Assembly: GCF_030378165.1 (NCBI RefSeq)
Contig: NZ_CP119766.1
Location: 744,001-808,000, forward strand
Source: Flavobacterium panacagri
GTDB taxonomy: Bacteria > Bacteroidota > Bacteroidia > Flavobacteriales > Flavobacteriaceae
Direction: 5' to 3'
DNA: 64,000 bases
The position numbers and the translations under genes were made by a program. Below, piece by piece: positions 53,637 through 62,045 of the stretch (position 1 is its first letter; every line of letters starts with the position of its first letter). The notes beneath the pieces are model-generated. The model was not told the origin of the DNA. It was given only the letters and a program-made list of their open reading frames with translations, and made no database searches.

Positions 53637-54497
53637 ATGATACAATCTATGACAGGGTTTGGCAAAGCTTCTTTGCAATTGCCTACAAAAAAAATTACGG
53701 TTGAAGTAAAATCTTTAAATAGTAAAGGGTTAGATTTAAATGTAAGAATGCCATCGCTTTATCGTGAAATGGAATTGGGCTTACGAACTCAGATTTCAAC
53801 TAAACTGGAAAGAGGAAAAATCGATTTTGCTATTTATGTAGAAAGTACTGCCGAACAGACTTCGACTAAAGTAAATGTTCCTGTTGTAAAGAATTATATT
53901 GCGCAATTGAGAGAGGTTTATCAAGATGCCGATGAAACAGAACTAATGAAAATGGCAGTTCGTATGCCAGATACCTTAAAAACTGAACGCGAAGAAATTG
54001 ATGAAAATGACTGGGAGCAGATTCAGATAATTATTAATGAAGCACTCCAAAACATCTTAAATTTCCGTAAAGACGAAGGCGAATCTTTGGAAAAAGAATT
54101 CAATCTTCGAATTGGAAATATCCGTCAATATATGAATGATGCTTTGGCGCTTGATCCAGAGCGTGTTCAGGCCATCAAAGATCGTTTACAAACTGCAATC
54201 TCAGAATTACAAGTTAATGTTGATGAAAATCGTTTTGAACAGGAATTAATTTATTATTTAGAGAAATTAGATATTACGGAAGAAAAAGTTCGCTTAACCA
54301 ATCATTTAGACTACTTTTTAGAAACCTTAAACGGTTCTGAAGCCAATGGTAGAAAATTAGGTTTTATTACTCAAGAAATGGGTCGTGAAATCAATACTAT
54401 GGGTTCCAAATCGAATCATGCACAAATGCAGAAATTGGTTGTCATGATGAAGGATGAATTGGAGAAGATTAAAGAACAAGTGTTGAACGTTCTTTAA
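53637..54497 (+). CDS. YicC-family protein
   Basis: This 286-residue protein matches YicC: the N-terminal signature IQSMTGFGKASLQLPTKKIT, a long central helical region and the C-terminal domain ending GREINTMGSKSNHAQMQKLV followed by VMMKDELEKIKEQVLNVL. E. coli YicC (now YicC/RloC-type ribonuclease factor) has been linked to endoribonuclease activity and stationary-phase survival. It often precedes gmk, as here (one small gene intervenes), consistent with the conserved yicC-gmk neighbourhood. It probably shares a transcript with the next three genes. Confidence 0.93.
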   Translation: MIQSMTGFGKASLQLPTKKITVEVKSLNSKGLDLNVRMPSLYREMELGLRTQISTKLERGKIDFAIYVESTAEQTSTKVNVPVVKNYIAQLREVYQDADETELMKMAVRMPDTLKTEREEIDENDWEQIQIIINEALQNILNFRKDEGESLEKEFNLRIGNIRQYMNDALALDPERVQAIKDRLQTAISELQVNVDENRFEQELIYYLEKLDITEEKVRLTNHLDYFLETLNGSEANGRKLGFITQEMGREINTMGSKSNHAQMQKLVVMMKDELEKIKEQVLNVL

Positions 54498-54530
54498 ATT
54501 AAAAAAATCCCTTATTGCTCTTTCTTAGGC

Positions 54531-54935
54531 ATGAAAACTATTTTTAAAATCATGGAGAAAGTTTTCCTGCTAATCTGCATAACGATTCTAGCAGATCGGT
54601 GTAATATTCCTCCTAAAGAATTTACTCTTATAGGAAAATGGAAAGCAATAGAATCAAGCGGACTTGATGTATCCAAAATGTTTTATATTGATATTGAAGA
54701 TGGGGAAGAAATAACTTTTGAGAAAGGAAACATTGCAATTGATCATCTAAAAAATAAGGGTACATATGAAGTTTTTGAAAATAATCTTCATATTGTCTTT
54801 CCAAAAGACGAATACTATTACATTATCAGTCGTCATGAAACTGACCCTGATAAAATGTATTTAACACCAACAGATGAATATTATAGCATTCTTTGTGATG
54901 AAGGTTGCGCTTTTTTATACAAAAAAATACAATAA
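54531..54935 (+). CDS. Hypothetical lipocalin-like protein
   Basis: This gene between yicC and gmk encodes a 134-residue protein I do not recognise. The N terminus is hydrophobic (VFLLICITILADRC) with a possible but non-canonical lipobox; the start may be ATG 54531 or 54552. The rest is beta-rich, with FTLIGKWKAIESSG and a following GTYEVFENNLHIVFP, a pattern seen in lipocalin-like or META-type envelope domains. The ending CAFLYKKI is typical of such folds. It interrupts the usual yicC-gmk-nadD order. Confidence 0.65.
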   Translation: MKTIFKIMEKVFLLICITILADRCNIPPKEFTLIGKWKAIESSGLDVSKMFYIDIEDGEEITFEKGNIAIDHLKNKGTYEVFENNLHIVFPKDEYYYIISRHETDPDKMYLTPTDEYYSILCDEGCAFLYKKIQ

Positions 54936-55004
54936 ACAATTTCAATATAAATAAAATATTGAATTAAGGCTTAAGCTCAAAAGCCTAAAATAAAAGCACA
55001 TATA

Positions 55005-55577
55005 ATGAACAAAGGAAAATTAATTGTTTTTTCGGCACCATCAGGATCAGGAAAAACAACTATCGTAAAACATTTACTAGGGAAAGAAGATTTAAACTTA
55101 GAATTTTCAATCTCGGCAGCATCTCGTGATCCACGCGGAGAGGAAGAACACGGAAAAGATTATTATTTTATTTCGTTGGAACAATTCAAAAAACACATTA
55201 AAGCCGAAGAATTCTTAGAATGGGAAGAAGTGTACCGTGATAATTTCTACGGAACCTTAAAAGCCGAAATCGAAAGAATCTGGGCAATGGGAAAAAATGT
55301 AATTTTTGATATTGATGTTGCAGGTGGATTACGTATCAAACATAAATTTCCTGAACAAACTTTAGCTGTTTTCGTAAAACCGCCAAGCGTTGACGAACTA
55401 AAACGCAGATTAAAACAACGTTCTACAGAAAGTGAAGATAAAATCAATATGCGTATTGCAAAAGCTTCTGTGGAATTGGCCACTGCTCCTCAATTTGATA
55501 CTATTATAAAAAACTACGATTTAGATACAGCTAAAGAAGAAGCTTATCAACTTGTAAAGGATTTCGTAAATAAATAA
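55005..55577 (+). CDS. gmk: Guanylate kinase
   Basis: This phosphorylates GMP to GDP. It has 190 residues. The P-loop is SAPSGSGKTT near residues 10-19. The GMP-binding signature ISAASRDPRGEEEHGKDYYF is intact, with Arg and Tyr residues that contact the base and phosphate. Later segments FDIDVAGGLRIK and RLKQRSTESEDKINMRIAKA carry the LID region. It lies between a small envelope protein gene and nadD. Confidence 0.97.
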   Translation: MNKGKLIVFSAPSGSGKTTIVKHLLGKEDLNLEFSISAASRDPRGEEEHGKDYYFISLEQFKKHIKAEEFLEWEEVYRDNFYGTLKAEIERIWAMGKNVIFDIDVAGGLRIKHKFPEQTLAVFVKPPSVDELKRRLKQRSTESEDKINMRIAKASVELATAPQFDTIIKNYDLDTAKEEAYQLVKDFVNK

Positions 55578-55585
55578 TTTTATTC

Positions 55586-55670
55586 CGCAGAGATACACAA
55601 AGAAAAAACACAGAGATTCGCAAAGCTATTTTAAAACTTTGCGAATCTTTGTGCTATCTTAGCGAATTTC
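55586..55670. repeat. Inverted repeat of the CGCAAAG family between gmk and nadD
   Basis: Arms AGATTCGCAAAG (55614-55625) and CTTTGCGAATCT (55637-55648) form a 12-bp stem with an 11-nt loop, extended by CAAAG and CTTAG words on either side. The motif family also occurs at 28845 and 39645. Confidence 0.55.
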
Positions 55671-55686
55671 TGTGAAACTACAAAAA

Positions 55687-56268
55687 ATGAAAATAGGCCT
55701 TTATTTCGGAACATATAACCCTATTCATGTTGGTCATTTGATTATTGCCAATCATATGGCTGAGTTTGCCGATTTAGATCAGATTTGGATGGTCGTTACA
55801 CCACATAATCCGTTGAAGAAAAAGGCGACTTTATTAGACGACCAACAACGCCTTCAAATGGTTTTTCTGGCAACAGAAGATTACCCAAAGATAAAACCAT
55901 CGGATATTGAGTTTAAATTACCTCAGCCGAGTTATACCGTAATTACTCTGGAACATTTAAAGGAAAAATACCCCAATCATGAGTTTTCTTTGATTATGGG
56001 AGAAGATAATCTAAAAACGCTTCATAAATGGAGAAACTATGAAGTAATTCTAGAAAACCATGATATTTATGTGTATCCGAGAATTTCTGACGAACCCGAA
56101 AATGTGGAATTAAAATCGCATCCAAAAATTCATGTTATCGATGCACCGATTGTAGAGATTTCTTCGACTTTTATTCGAAACAGTATTAAAGAGGGGAAAA
56201 ATATTCAGCCTTTACTTCCTCCAAAAGTTTGGGAATATATTGATCATAATAATTTTTATAAGAAATAA
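55687..56268 (+). CDS. nadD: Nicotinate-nucleotide adenylyltransferase
   Basis: NadD transfers AMP from ATP to nicotinate mononucleotide in NAD biosynthesis. The ATG at 55687 is chosen over a GTG 15 bp upstream, giving 193 residues starting MKIGLYFGTYNPIHVGHL. That segment carries the HxGH nucleotidyltransferase motif (HVGH), and the C-terminal ISSTFIRNSIKEGKN holds the second motif. MGEDNLKTLHKW is also typical. It converges on a NAMPT gene, placing two NAD-biosynthesis steps side by side on opposite strands. Confidence 0.95.
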   Translation: MKIGLYFGTYNPIHVGHLIIANHMAEFADLDQIWMVVTPHNPLKKKATLLDDQQRLQMVFLATEDYPKIKPSDIEFKLPQPSYTVITLEHLKEKYPNHEFSLIMGEDNLKTLHKWRNYEVILENHDIYVYPRISDEPENVELKSHPKIHVIDAPIVEISSTFIRNSIKEGKNIQPLLPPKVWEYIDHNNFYKK

Positions 56269-56283
56269 AATTATCAAATTTTA

Positions 56284-56410
56284 AATTGCCTCCAGTTTTA
56301 ACTGGAGGTTTTTTGTTTTAAAAAACAAATGGCTTTAGCCAAAATGCGGTGTTTGGCTAAAGCCATTCAAATCATTCTTATTTTACCTCCAGTTAAAACT
56401 GGAGGCAATT
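56284..56410. repeat. Nested REP-like element downstream of the NAD operon
   Basis: Outer perfect 26-bp arms at 56284-56309 and 56385-56410 are each hairpins (CCTCCAGTT / AACTGGAGG, 2-nt loop). Inside lies a second perfect 14-bp inverted pair, 56328-56341 and 56354-56367 (GGCTTTAGCC core). The architecture matches the element at 31610 but the sequence differs, so it is a second REP type. It lies between nadD and the NAD operon terminator. Confidence 0.85.
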
Positions 56411-56480
56411 CATAAAAAAACCTTTTTGAAAGCTTTAAACTTTGATAAAGGTCGCATAACGTTTGCAAAATCTAATAAAA

Positions 56481-56507
56481 AAAGCCTGAATTCTAAATTC
56501 AGGCTTT
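56481..56507 (-). terminator. Terminator of the NAD/ADP-ribose operon
   Basis: The perfect 12-bp stem AAAGCCTGAATT / AATTCAGGCTTT with a 3-nt loop and an A run on the left ends minus-strand transcription, 11 bp beyond the NAMPT stop. Confidence 0.9.
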
Positions 56508-56517
56508 CGTTTTATAA

Positions 56518-57987
56518 TTAAGCTTCGATACTCACGTCGCTTTTTACTCTAGTTCGAATCTCACTCAGCGATTGATCCACTAAAAGTTTTCCATCTCTGA
56601 AAACCTCTTTCAATTCGCCTTGTTTTTCTTCTTCCCAAGACACATTATCACTTAAATGATACTTGCCATCGATTAAATCAATTTTCATCAACCCTTTGGC
56701 TGATTTTTTAGTTCCGTCATCTGTGATTGGATCTTTGAAGATCGCTCTTCCTTCTCCGTTTACTTCTCCGTAAGTTGCTTTCATTGCGAATCCGAAAGTA
56801 TCTCTGGTATTGTATTGATATGTAAAAGATCCAATTCCTAAAACCACATTGGTAGAAGCAAAACCTTTTTCTTTTAATCTTTCACATATCTGAGTTGCTC
56901 TTGCTACGGTAATACTGTCTCCATAAATAGCGCCAATCTGCGGCACTAGTTCTTTGAATCCTTTAGTATTTGTTGTACCGCCAAAAACATCCCAAAGCAA
57001 TTCGATTACCCCTTTTCTTTCTTGTTCTGTTTTCCCATCAGGATTTCCGCAGATAATTAGAATTGGGTCACCGCTGTCAGGACGAATTACGACTTTACCT
57101 TCTCTTGAAACGATATCTTCTCTCAACCTTGGAAGATAATCCGTTAAAACTTTCCATAAATCCCAAGTATCAGAAACGATAGAAACAATTCCTTTTGGAT
57201 ATACTTCTGTAATTAATCTTTTGAACGTTTCATATTCTCCTTCTGTAGTTCCCATACACATTACAGAATGTTCTGTTGCGGCAACTGAACCTGCAACTAA
57301 TTCCTGATCTGAATTGGCTTTGTAATATTCTTCTAAGAAATCAATAGCCGGAATGGTATCTGATCCTGTAAAGCTTAATAAATGTCCTGCCGCAGAGGTT
57401 AAAGAAGCTTCGATACCGCCCATTCCTCTCATAGAAAAATCATGTGCCTGCCAATCTACAAATTCAGGTACAGATGAAGTTTCTGAAGCATATTTGTCCA
57501 ATACCTTTCTATATTCTTTTGCAATTGTTGCTGAGTTACAAGGCAACCAGATTACGGCTGAAAGCAAAGTTTCAAAATAATTGGTCAGCCAGAAAAATTC
57601 CGGAATGGTATTGTACATCGTAAACATTGGCACTCGCAACGGAACGCTTGCTCCTTCTGGCAAAGCTTTAAAGACCATCGGAATATATCCTAAATCGTGT
57701 AAATCTTCGATATGTTTTGTACCGACTTGGTTTTCGCCCAAATAATTATTGATTCTACGAGAATATTTTTTAATTACTTCTTCTTTTGGCTGTTTGAAGA
57801 AATACTCTTCAAAATCATGAATAATGTATTTTTTAATGAAATACTGCAATCCGAAAAAGATTACCTCATCAACTTCTTCAAGTCTTGATTTTCTTGGTGT
57901 CCAGTTAGAATATACTAAACTTGTTCCATCTGGGTATTGTCTTCTGTGGTCAACTTTGTAACCATCGGTTAATAATAGTGGGTTCAT
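56518..57987 (-). CDS. nadV: Nicotinamide phosphoribosyltransferase (NAMPT-type)
   Basis: This is a 489-residue type II phosphoribosyltransferase, close to the 491 residues of human NAMPT. NAMPT/NadV makes NMN directly from nicotinamide and PRPP, bypassing deamidation. Diagnostic segments are NPLLLTDGYKVDHRRQYPDG, FVDWQAHDFSMRGMGGIEA, SVMCMGTTEGE, the phosphoribosyl-binding VVIRPDSGDP (about residue 300) and VLGIGSFTYQYNTRDTFGFA. It is the last gene of a ten-gene operon. NMN can be adenylated by an NMN adenylyltransferase to NAD; NadD next door prefers the acid form in most bacteria. A nicotinate phosphoribosyltransferase is less likely given the length. Confidence 0.93.
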   Translation of the reverse strand: MNPLLLTDGYKVDHRRQYPDGTSLVYSNWTPRKSRLEEVDEVIFFGLQYFIKKYIIHDFEEYFFKQPKEEVIKKYSRRINNYLGENQVGTKHIEDLHDLGYIPMVFKALPEGASVPLRVPMFTMYNTIPEFFWLTNYFETLLSAVIWLPCNSATIAKEYRKVLDKYASETSSVPEFVDWQAHDFSMRGMGGIEASLTSAAGHLLSFTGSDTIPAIDFLEEYYKANSDQELVAGSVAATEHSVMCMGTTEGEYETFKRLITEVYPKGIVSIVSDTWDLWKVLTDYLPRLREDIVSREGKVVIRPDSGDPILIICGNPDGKTEQERKGVIELLWDVFGGTTNTKGFKELVPQIGAIYGDSITVARATQICERLKEKGFASTNVVLGIGSFTYQYNTRDTFGFAMKATYGEVNGEGRAIFKDPITDDGTKKSAKGLMKIDLIDGKYHLSDNVSWEEEKQGELKEVFRDGKLLVDQSLSEIRTRVKSDVSIEA

Positions 57988-58000
57988 ATATTTTTTCTAT

Positions 58001-58936
58001 TTATATTTTTTGTGATAATCGGTATGCTAAATCTTCAATATCATTGGATCTTGCCAAATTGTCAATCCACTTTTCTGGAATATTTTCAATTCCGTAATAA
58101 ATTCCTGCCAATCCTCCAGCAATTGCACCCGTTGTATCGGTATCTTCTCCTAAGTTAACTGCTTTTAAAACTGTTTTTTCATACGAATCAGAATTTAAAA
58201 AACACCAAAAACTGGCTTCTAAACTATGCAGTACATACCCAGATGCCCGAATTTCATTTTCAGGAAATGTCCAGATATCATTTTTCAATAGCTTTTCAAA
58301 TAGTTGAATTTCGACAGGATTATATTTTTTATCTTCTAAAAACTTCGAAAGAACGTTTTGCATTTCTTTATAAGCTTCGAATTTATCTTTATCTTTTAAA
58401 ATCTCCAAACAATATACAACATAAATAAAACAGGCAAACCCTGAACGAAAATGAGCGTGTGTAATTGATGAAACTTCTTTTACCTTTTTATAGATAACTT
58501 CAATATCATTCTCTTTCTGAAGATAAAAAACTAATGGCAAAATACGCATTAAAGAACCATTGCCATTATCTTCTTCAAAAAAATTACCCGAATTTCTAGC
58601 TGATTCTCCTTTTACAACTCTTGCCAAAGAATGTTTTGTAGTGCCGCCAATATCAAATACTTTGTTATGCGCTCCCCAATATCCTTCCTGCATCCATTTT
58701 ACAAAAGTCAGAGCCATATCTTCTATATCGTAACCTTTGCACAGACTTTCGGCAGTACAAAAAGCTAATGAACTATCGTCGCTAAATGTTCCAGGCGGCT
58801 GATTCCAGGACATAAACCCCATCATATCGACAACTGGATCCTGTTTTAATTTTTCTCTTGATTTAAATTCAACCGGAACGCCTAAAGCGTCGCCAATTGC
58901 CAAACCAAATAAACCTGATTCTATTTTATTTTTCAT
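58001..58936 (-). CDS. ADP-ribosylglycohydrolase 1
   Basis: This is a 311-residue ARH/DraG-type enzyme that removes ADP-ribose from proteins or other acceptors. The binuclear magnesium ligands fit FSDDSS (S52, D53, D54) and GEDTDTTGAIAGG (about residues 262-275), and the N-terminal GLAIGDALGVPVEF is characteristic. All metal ligands are present. It lies 13 bp upstream of the NAMPT gene and 17 bp after the deoxyribosyltransferase-like gene. The acceptor is unknown. It is longer than ARH 2 (279 aa), with insertions in the helical core. Confidence 0.92.
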   Translation of the reverse strand: MKNKIESGLFGLAIGDALGVPVEFKSREKLKQDPVVDMMGFMSWNQPPGTFSDDSSLAFCTAESLCKGYDIEDMALTFVKWMQEGYWGAHNKVFDIGGTTKHSLARVVKGESARNSGNFFEEDNGNGSLMRILPLVFYLQKENDIEVIYKKVKEVSSITHAHFRSGFACFIYVVYCLEILKDKDKFEAYKEMQNVLSKFLEDKKYNPVEIQLFEKLLKNDIWTFPENEIRASGYVLHSLEASFWCFLNSDSYEKTVLKAVNLGEDTDTTGAIAGGLAGIYYGIENIPEKWIDNLARSNDIEDLAYRLSQKI

Positions 58937-58953
58937 GATTTTTTCCCTTCCTA

Positions 58954-59406
58954 TTAGTCAAGCAGATTTTGAATTAATTCGTCTAAAGTTTTAAACTGCT
59001 CCACTCCATATCTTTCGCAAACAATATCAATGTTTCCTTTACGCCAAAAATCTTCTTCCACAACCACTTTCATCTTTTTGGATTGCGCATAAAGTCCAAA
59101 CTCCAGTAAAGAAATAGGCGACATGGTATTGGCTGCAAAATACATGATAATGATATCGGCTTTTTCTAATGCATTAAGTTCCCAATTGACCTGCTCTTTA
59201 AAATTAGGATTTTCTATCGTTTGTGACCCACTGCTGTCCCATTCCTTTCTTCTGGGATTAAAAATAATGTATTTGTCTTGCAACTGTTCTTCGCAATGTA
59301 ATTGCCAGTTAATCGCTTTATCCATTTCTATAGAACCAGCTAAAAAGATGGTTTTGACATCATTCAGCAATGGTATTTCTTCGGGTGCTCTAAAAATTCT
59401 TTTCAT
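58954..59406 (-). CDS. Nucleoside 2-deoxyribosyltransferase-like protein
   Basis: This is a 150-residue protein of the NDT-like Rossmann-type fold. TIFLAGSIEM (residues about 19-28) is the substrate loop, IIFNPRRKEWDSSGS follows, and NTMSPISLLEFGLYAQSKK carries the conserved active-site Glu. Members cleave or exchange the N-glycosidic bond of nucleosides or nucleotides, including MilB-type NMP hydrolases. In this operon it might act on NMN or ADP-ribose-related nucleotides; that is inference. It starts 2 bp after the phosphatase stop. Confidence 0.82.
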   Translation of the reverse strand: MKRIFRAPEEIPLLNDVKTIFLAGSIEMDKAINWQLHCEEQLQDKYIIFNPRRKEWDSSGSQTIENPNFKEQVNWELNALEKADIIIMYFAANTMSPISLLEFGLYAQSKKMKVVVEEDFWRKGNIDIVCERYGVEQFKTLDELIQNLLD

Positions 59407-59408
59407 GA

Positions 59409-60140
59409 TTATTTATTTCTTCCTTTTTCATTTGGATAAAACATTTGCACAGCATCACTTTGCCAAAATTCCTTCGTTTCGACATCTATACAACTCAACT
59501 TTCCATAGAAACCTGCTCCCGTATCTATATTCCATACATTACATCCCTGCATCGGAATTTCGACATTATAATGTAATGTTGGCGTATGACCAATATAAAC
59601 TTCATTAAAAAGCAGTAATCTTTTTGGGTATGAAAGTGAATCTTTTTGGATTCTTTTATCCATTGTCAGAGCCATTTCCCACAAAGTTCTATCCCATGAA
59701 TAATTGGTTTTGTAATGTTCCTTTTCTGGCCCATGCATAGATGAAAATCCAGCATGAATAAACAAATTGTTGTTTTCGTCTACAAAATAATCTTTCATTG
59801 AACTGAAGAAATCACGATGTTTTTGTTTTTCTGAAAGTTCAATAGTATCATAACTTTCTATCGTTGATTTTCCTCCGTGCAGAAACCAAATATCGTTTAT
59901 GACATTTTCTTCAAGCCATTCCTGACACCAGGCATCATGATTTCCTTTGATAAAAATGCATTCTTGTTTTTGAGATAATTCAATAAGGAAATCAATCAGT
60001 TGTTTGGATTCGCTCCAGCCGTCGACATAATCTCCCAGAAAAACAAACCGGTCATTTTCTGAATAATCGATTCTTTCCAGTAACTGAATTAATGCTTTTA
60101 ATCCGCCGTGAATATCTCCAAAAACTAAAGTTCTTTTCAT
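59409..60140 (-). CDS. PPP-family metallophosphoesterase
   Basis: This is a 243-residue metallophosphatase. All PPP motifs are present in order: GDIHG (residues 8-12), GDYVDG, GNHDAW, FIHAGF and GHTP. This is the serine/threonine phosphatase-like or ApaH-like group, using a di-metal centre. Possible substrates are phosphoproteins, dinucleoside polyphosphates, or the phosphate on ADP-ribose 1''-phosphate made after KptA activity; the last idea is context-based. It is joined to both neighbours by 2-bp gaps, so it is translated with them. Confidence 0.9.
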   Translation of the reverse strand: MKRTLVFGDIHGGLKALIQLLERIDYSENDRFVFLGDYVDGWSESKQLIDFLIELSQKQECIFIKGNHDAWCQEWLEENVINDIWFLHGGKSTIESYDTIELSEKQKHRDFFSSMKDYFVDENNNLFIHAGFSSMHGPEKEHYKTNYSWDRTLWEMALTMDKRIQKDSLSYPKRLLLFNEVYIGHTPTLHYNVEIPMQGCNVWNIDTGAGFYGKLSCIDVETKEFWQSDAVQMFYPNEKGRNK

Positions 60141-60142
60141 GA

Positions 60143-60982
60143 CTAACTAAACTTGTTGCTTAATGCAGTATCCAATTGAATTAGAAAATCTTTTCCGAAT
60201 TTATCATTCTCCAATTCTTCATATAAAAACAACGGCAATGTCTTTTCACAATTTTGCTTCTGACTTAAAATCGCCATGGACAACGCAGCAACGGTATCGG
60301 TATCTCCGCCATAACCTATTCCGATTTTCAGACAATCTTTCATAGAAGTGGCTTCTGAAACCATTTTAATAACCGCTTGTGTCGTTGGATATCCATGCAT
60401 ATCAATTGGAGAGGTGATTCTATAATTTTCATTCTCTTTTAAAGTTTCATTCAAAAAAGAAATCAGAGTTGATCCATCGCCCAAATTATACTTAAAATAA
60501 TGAACCGCTAGCGCAATACGTTTTGCACAGCTTATTCCTTCAACAGTATGATGTGAGGTTTTTGCCTGAATCTCGCAGAACTCCAATATCTGCTTAATAT
60601 CTTTTAAATATCCAATTGAATACGCTCGCATCGCAGAACCGTTCCCACTGCTACCATTATCAATTATTTTGATAAAATCTGAACCATTTTTACTTGCATC
60701 CAAAGCATTATAAACTCTGTCTGAATAACCGCGTCTTTTATCTCTGTGAAAAACCTCTACAAACTTATCTGCAACCTTAATTTCGTTCCAATTATCATCT
60801 TCCAGTAGCAATTCTGAAATCGCAATTGCCATCTGAGTATCATCAGTATATCTTTTATAAATCTCAGTATACATTCCGTGTTTATAATACTGCGTCAGAT
60901 TATTGTTTGGAGTAATGAAATCAAGGTCTCTAAACTCAAAACCTGCACCATATGCATCACCTATTGCCGCTTCTAAAATCAT
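60143..60982 (-). CDS. ADP-ribosylglycohydrolase 2
   Basis: This is a 279-residue ARH-type hydrolase. Metal-binding motifs YTDDTQMA (T46, D47, D48, T49) and GYGGDTDTVAALSMA (about residue 230) are intact, and it starts with AAIGDAYGAGFEF. It differs clearly from ARH 1 (for example TDDTQM against SDDSSL) and so probably acts on a different linkage. The phosphatase starts 2 bp after its stop. The target is unknown. Confidence 0.92.
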   Translation of the reverse strand: MILEAAIGDAYGAGFEFRDLDFITPNNNLTQYYKHGMYTEIYKRYTDDTQMAIAISELLLEDDNWNEIKVADKFVEVFHRDKRRGYSDRVYNALDASKNGSDFIKIIDNGSSGNGSAMRAYSIGYLKDIKQILEFCEIQAKTSHHTVEGISCAKRIALAVHYFKYNLGDGSTLISFLNETLKENENYRITSPIDMHGYPTTQAVIKMVSEATSMKDCLKIGIGYGGDTDTVAALSMAILSQKQNCEKTLPLFLYEELENDKFGKDFLIQLDTALSNKFS

Positions 60983-60997
60983 AATCTTCTAATTTAT

Positions 60998-61540
60998 TTA
61001 AAACTCAATATATTTTGCGGGAACTTCATCTGTAAGCCAGACATTGTTTTCGGACAAATAAAATTTGAATCCGTCTCTAAACATGGCACCGCTTCTAATA
61101 GTTAAAATTTGTGGAATTCCTCTTCTGCTTCCTACTTTTGTTGCGGTCTCTTTGTCTTTGGAAAGATGTACATGCTGACGGCTCATTTTTTTCAAACCTT
61201 CATTTCTGATATTTTCCATAAATTTTCCGACTGTTCCGTGGTACAAATATTCTGAAGGTTCTGTTTCTGCTAAGTCTAATTCAACCGAAATAGAATGTCC
61301 CTGACTTGCACGAATTTTGGTTTTATCTTCGTTATAAGCAAAACGCTTTTTGTCGTTATTTTCTACAACGTAATCCAAAAGTGCTGCATCGAGACGATTC
61401 CCTTTTTTACTACATTTTTCTATTAATTCATTGACATCTGCCCAGCCATTTTCGTCTAATTTTAATCCGATTTTTTCTGGCGAATGTCTGAGCACCAGAC
61501 TCAAAAACTTGCTGACGCTCTTTGCTATATTTTCATTCAT
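60998..61540 (-). CDS. kptA: RNA 2'-phosphotransferase (KptA/Tpt1)
   Basis: KptA moves the internal 2'-phosphate of spliced or repaired RNA onto NAD+, yielding nicotinamide and ADP-ribose 1'',2''-cyclic phosphate. It has 180 residues. The N-terminal domain SKFLSLVLRHSPEKIGLKLD contains the Arg-His motif, followed by IRASQGHS and EYLYHGT. The NAD-binding part has HVHLSKDKETATKVGSRRG. All tetrad positions (R, H, R, H/R) appear intact. Bacteria have no known tRNA splicing of this kind, so its natural substrate is open. The neighbouring macrodomains could process its product. Confidence 0.95.
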   Translation of the reverse strand: MNENIAKSVSKFLSLVLRHSPEKIGLKLDENGWADVNELIEKCSKKGNRLDAALLDYVVENNDKKRFAYNEDKTKIRASQGHSISVELDLAETEPSEYLYHGTVGKFMENIRNEGLKKMSRQHVHLSKDKETATKVGSRRGIPQILTIRSGAMFRDGFKFYLSENNVWLTDEVPAKYIEF

Positions 61541-61552
61541 TTTAATATTTTT

Positions 61553-62023
61553 TTAGAAGTCATACACAATGACCTCAACATTGTTATCCGAAAGCGTTTT
61601 AAGAATGATTGGTTCAATCATTTCCCATTTTCCGCCTGCTAAGCCGCATCCAATTCTAGGCATATGAATAGATGCATTATTTGTTTTTGCAAATTCAGAA
61701 ACCGTTTTTAATCCCTCTTCAATAGCATTATATCGAATTGGAGCTCCGCCGTTTTCGTCTTTATTTATTTTATGCTGTCCAATTAAATTCGCTACCCATA
61801 AATCTTCTTCAACTTGGACAAACTGCACTTTACCTAATTCAAAATCATTTTTCGTTTTAAACCATTCGCGATATTGTTTTTCAGGCTCTTTCCATCTTTT
61901 TGAAATGGCCATCACAAATCCTTTTCCCCATCCACCAATGTCATTGCAAACGTGAACGATTATTTTGTTTCCTGATGTTTGAGGCGATGTTGCATCTCCT
62001 TTTGTATATTGAATCTCTTTCAT
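61553..62023 (-). CDS. Macrodomain protein, TARG1/Poa1p-like type
   Basis: This 156-residue macrodomain is not of the MacroD class: the N-terminal loop is IVHVCNDIGGWGKGFVMAI and the C-terminal loop MPRIGCGLAGGKWEMIEP, like the ALC1/TARG1/Poa1p group. In yeast Poa1p dephosphorylates ADP-ribose 1''-phosphate, the opened product of Tpt1 activity; TARG1 cleaves ADP-ribose from acidic residues. Lying 12 bp upstream of kptA it is well placed for the first role, but activity is not shown by sequence alone. Confidence 0.9.
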   Translation of the reverse strand: MKEIQYTKGDATSPQTSGNKIIVHVCNDIGGWGKGFVMAISKRWKEPEKQYREWFKTKNDFELGKVQFVQVEEDLWVANLIGQHKINKDENGGAPIRYNAIEEGLKTVSEFAKTNNASIHMPRIGCGLAGGKWEMIEPIILKTLSDNNVEVIVYDF

Positions 62024-62045
62024 TTTTTAATCATTTTTATTCGAA

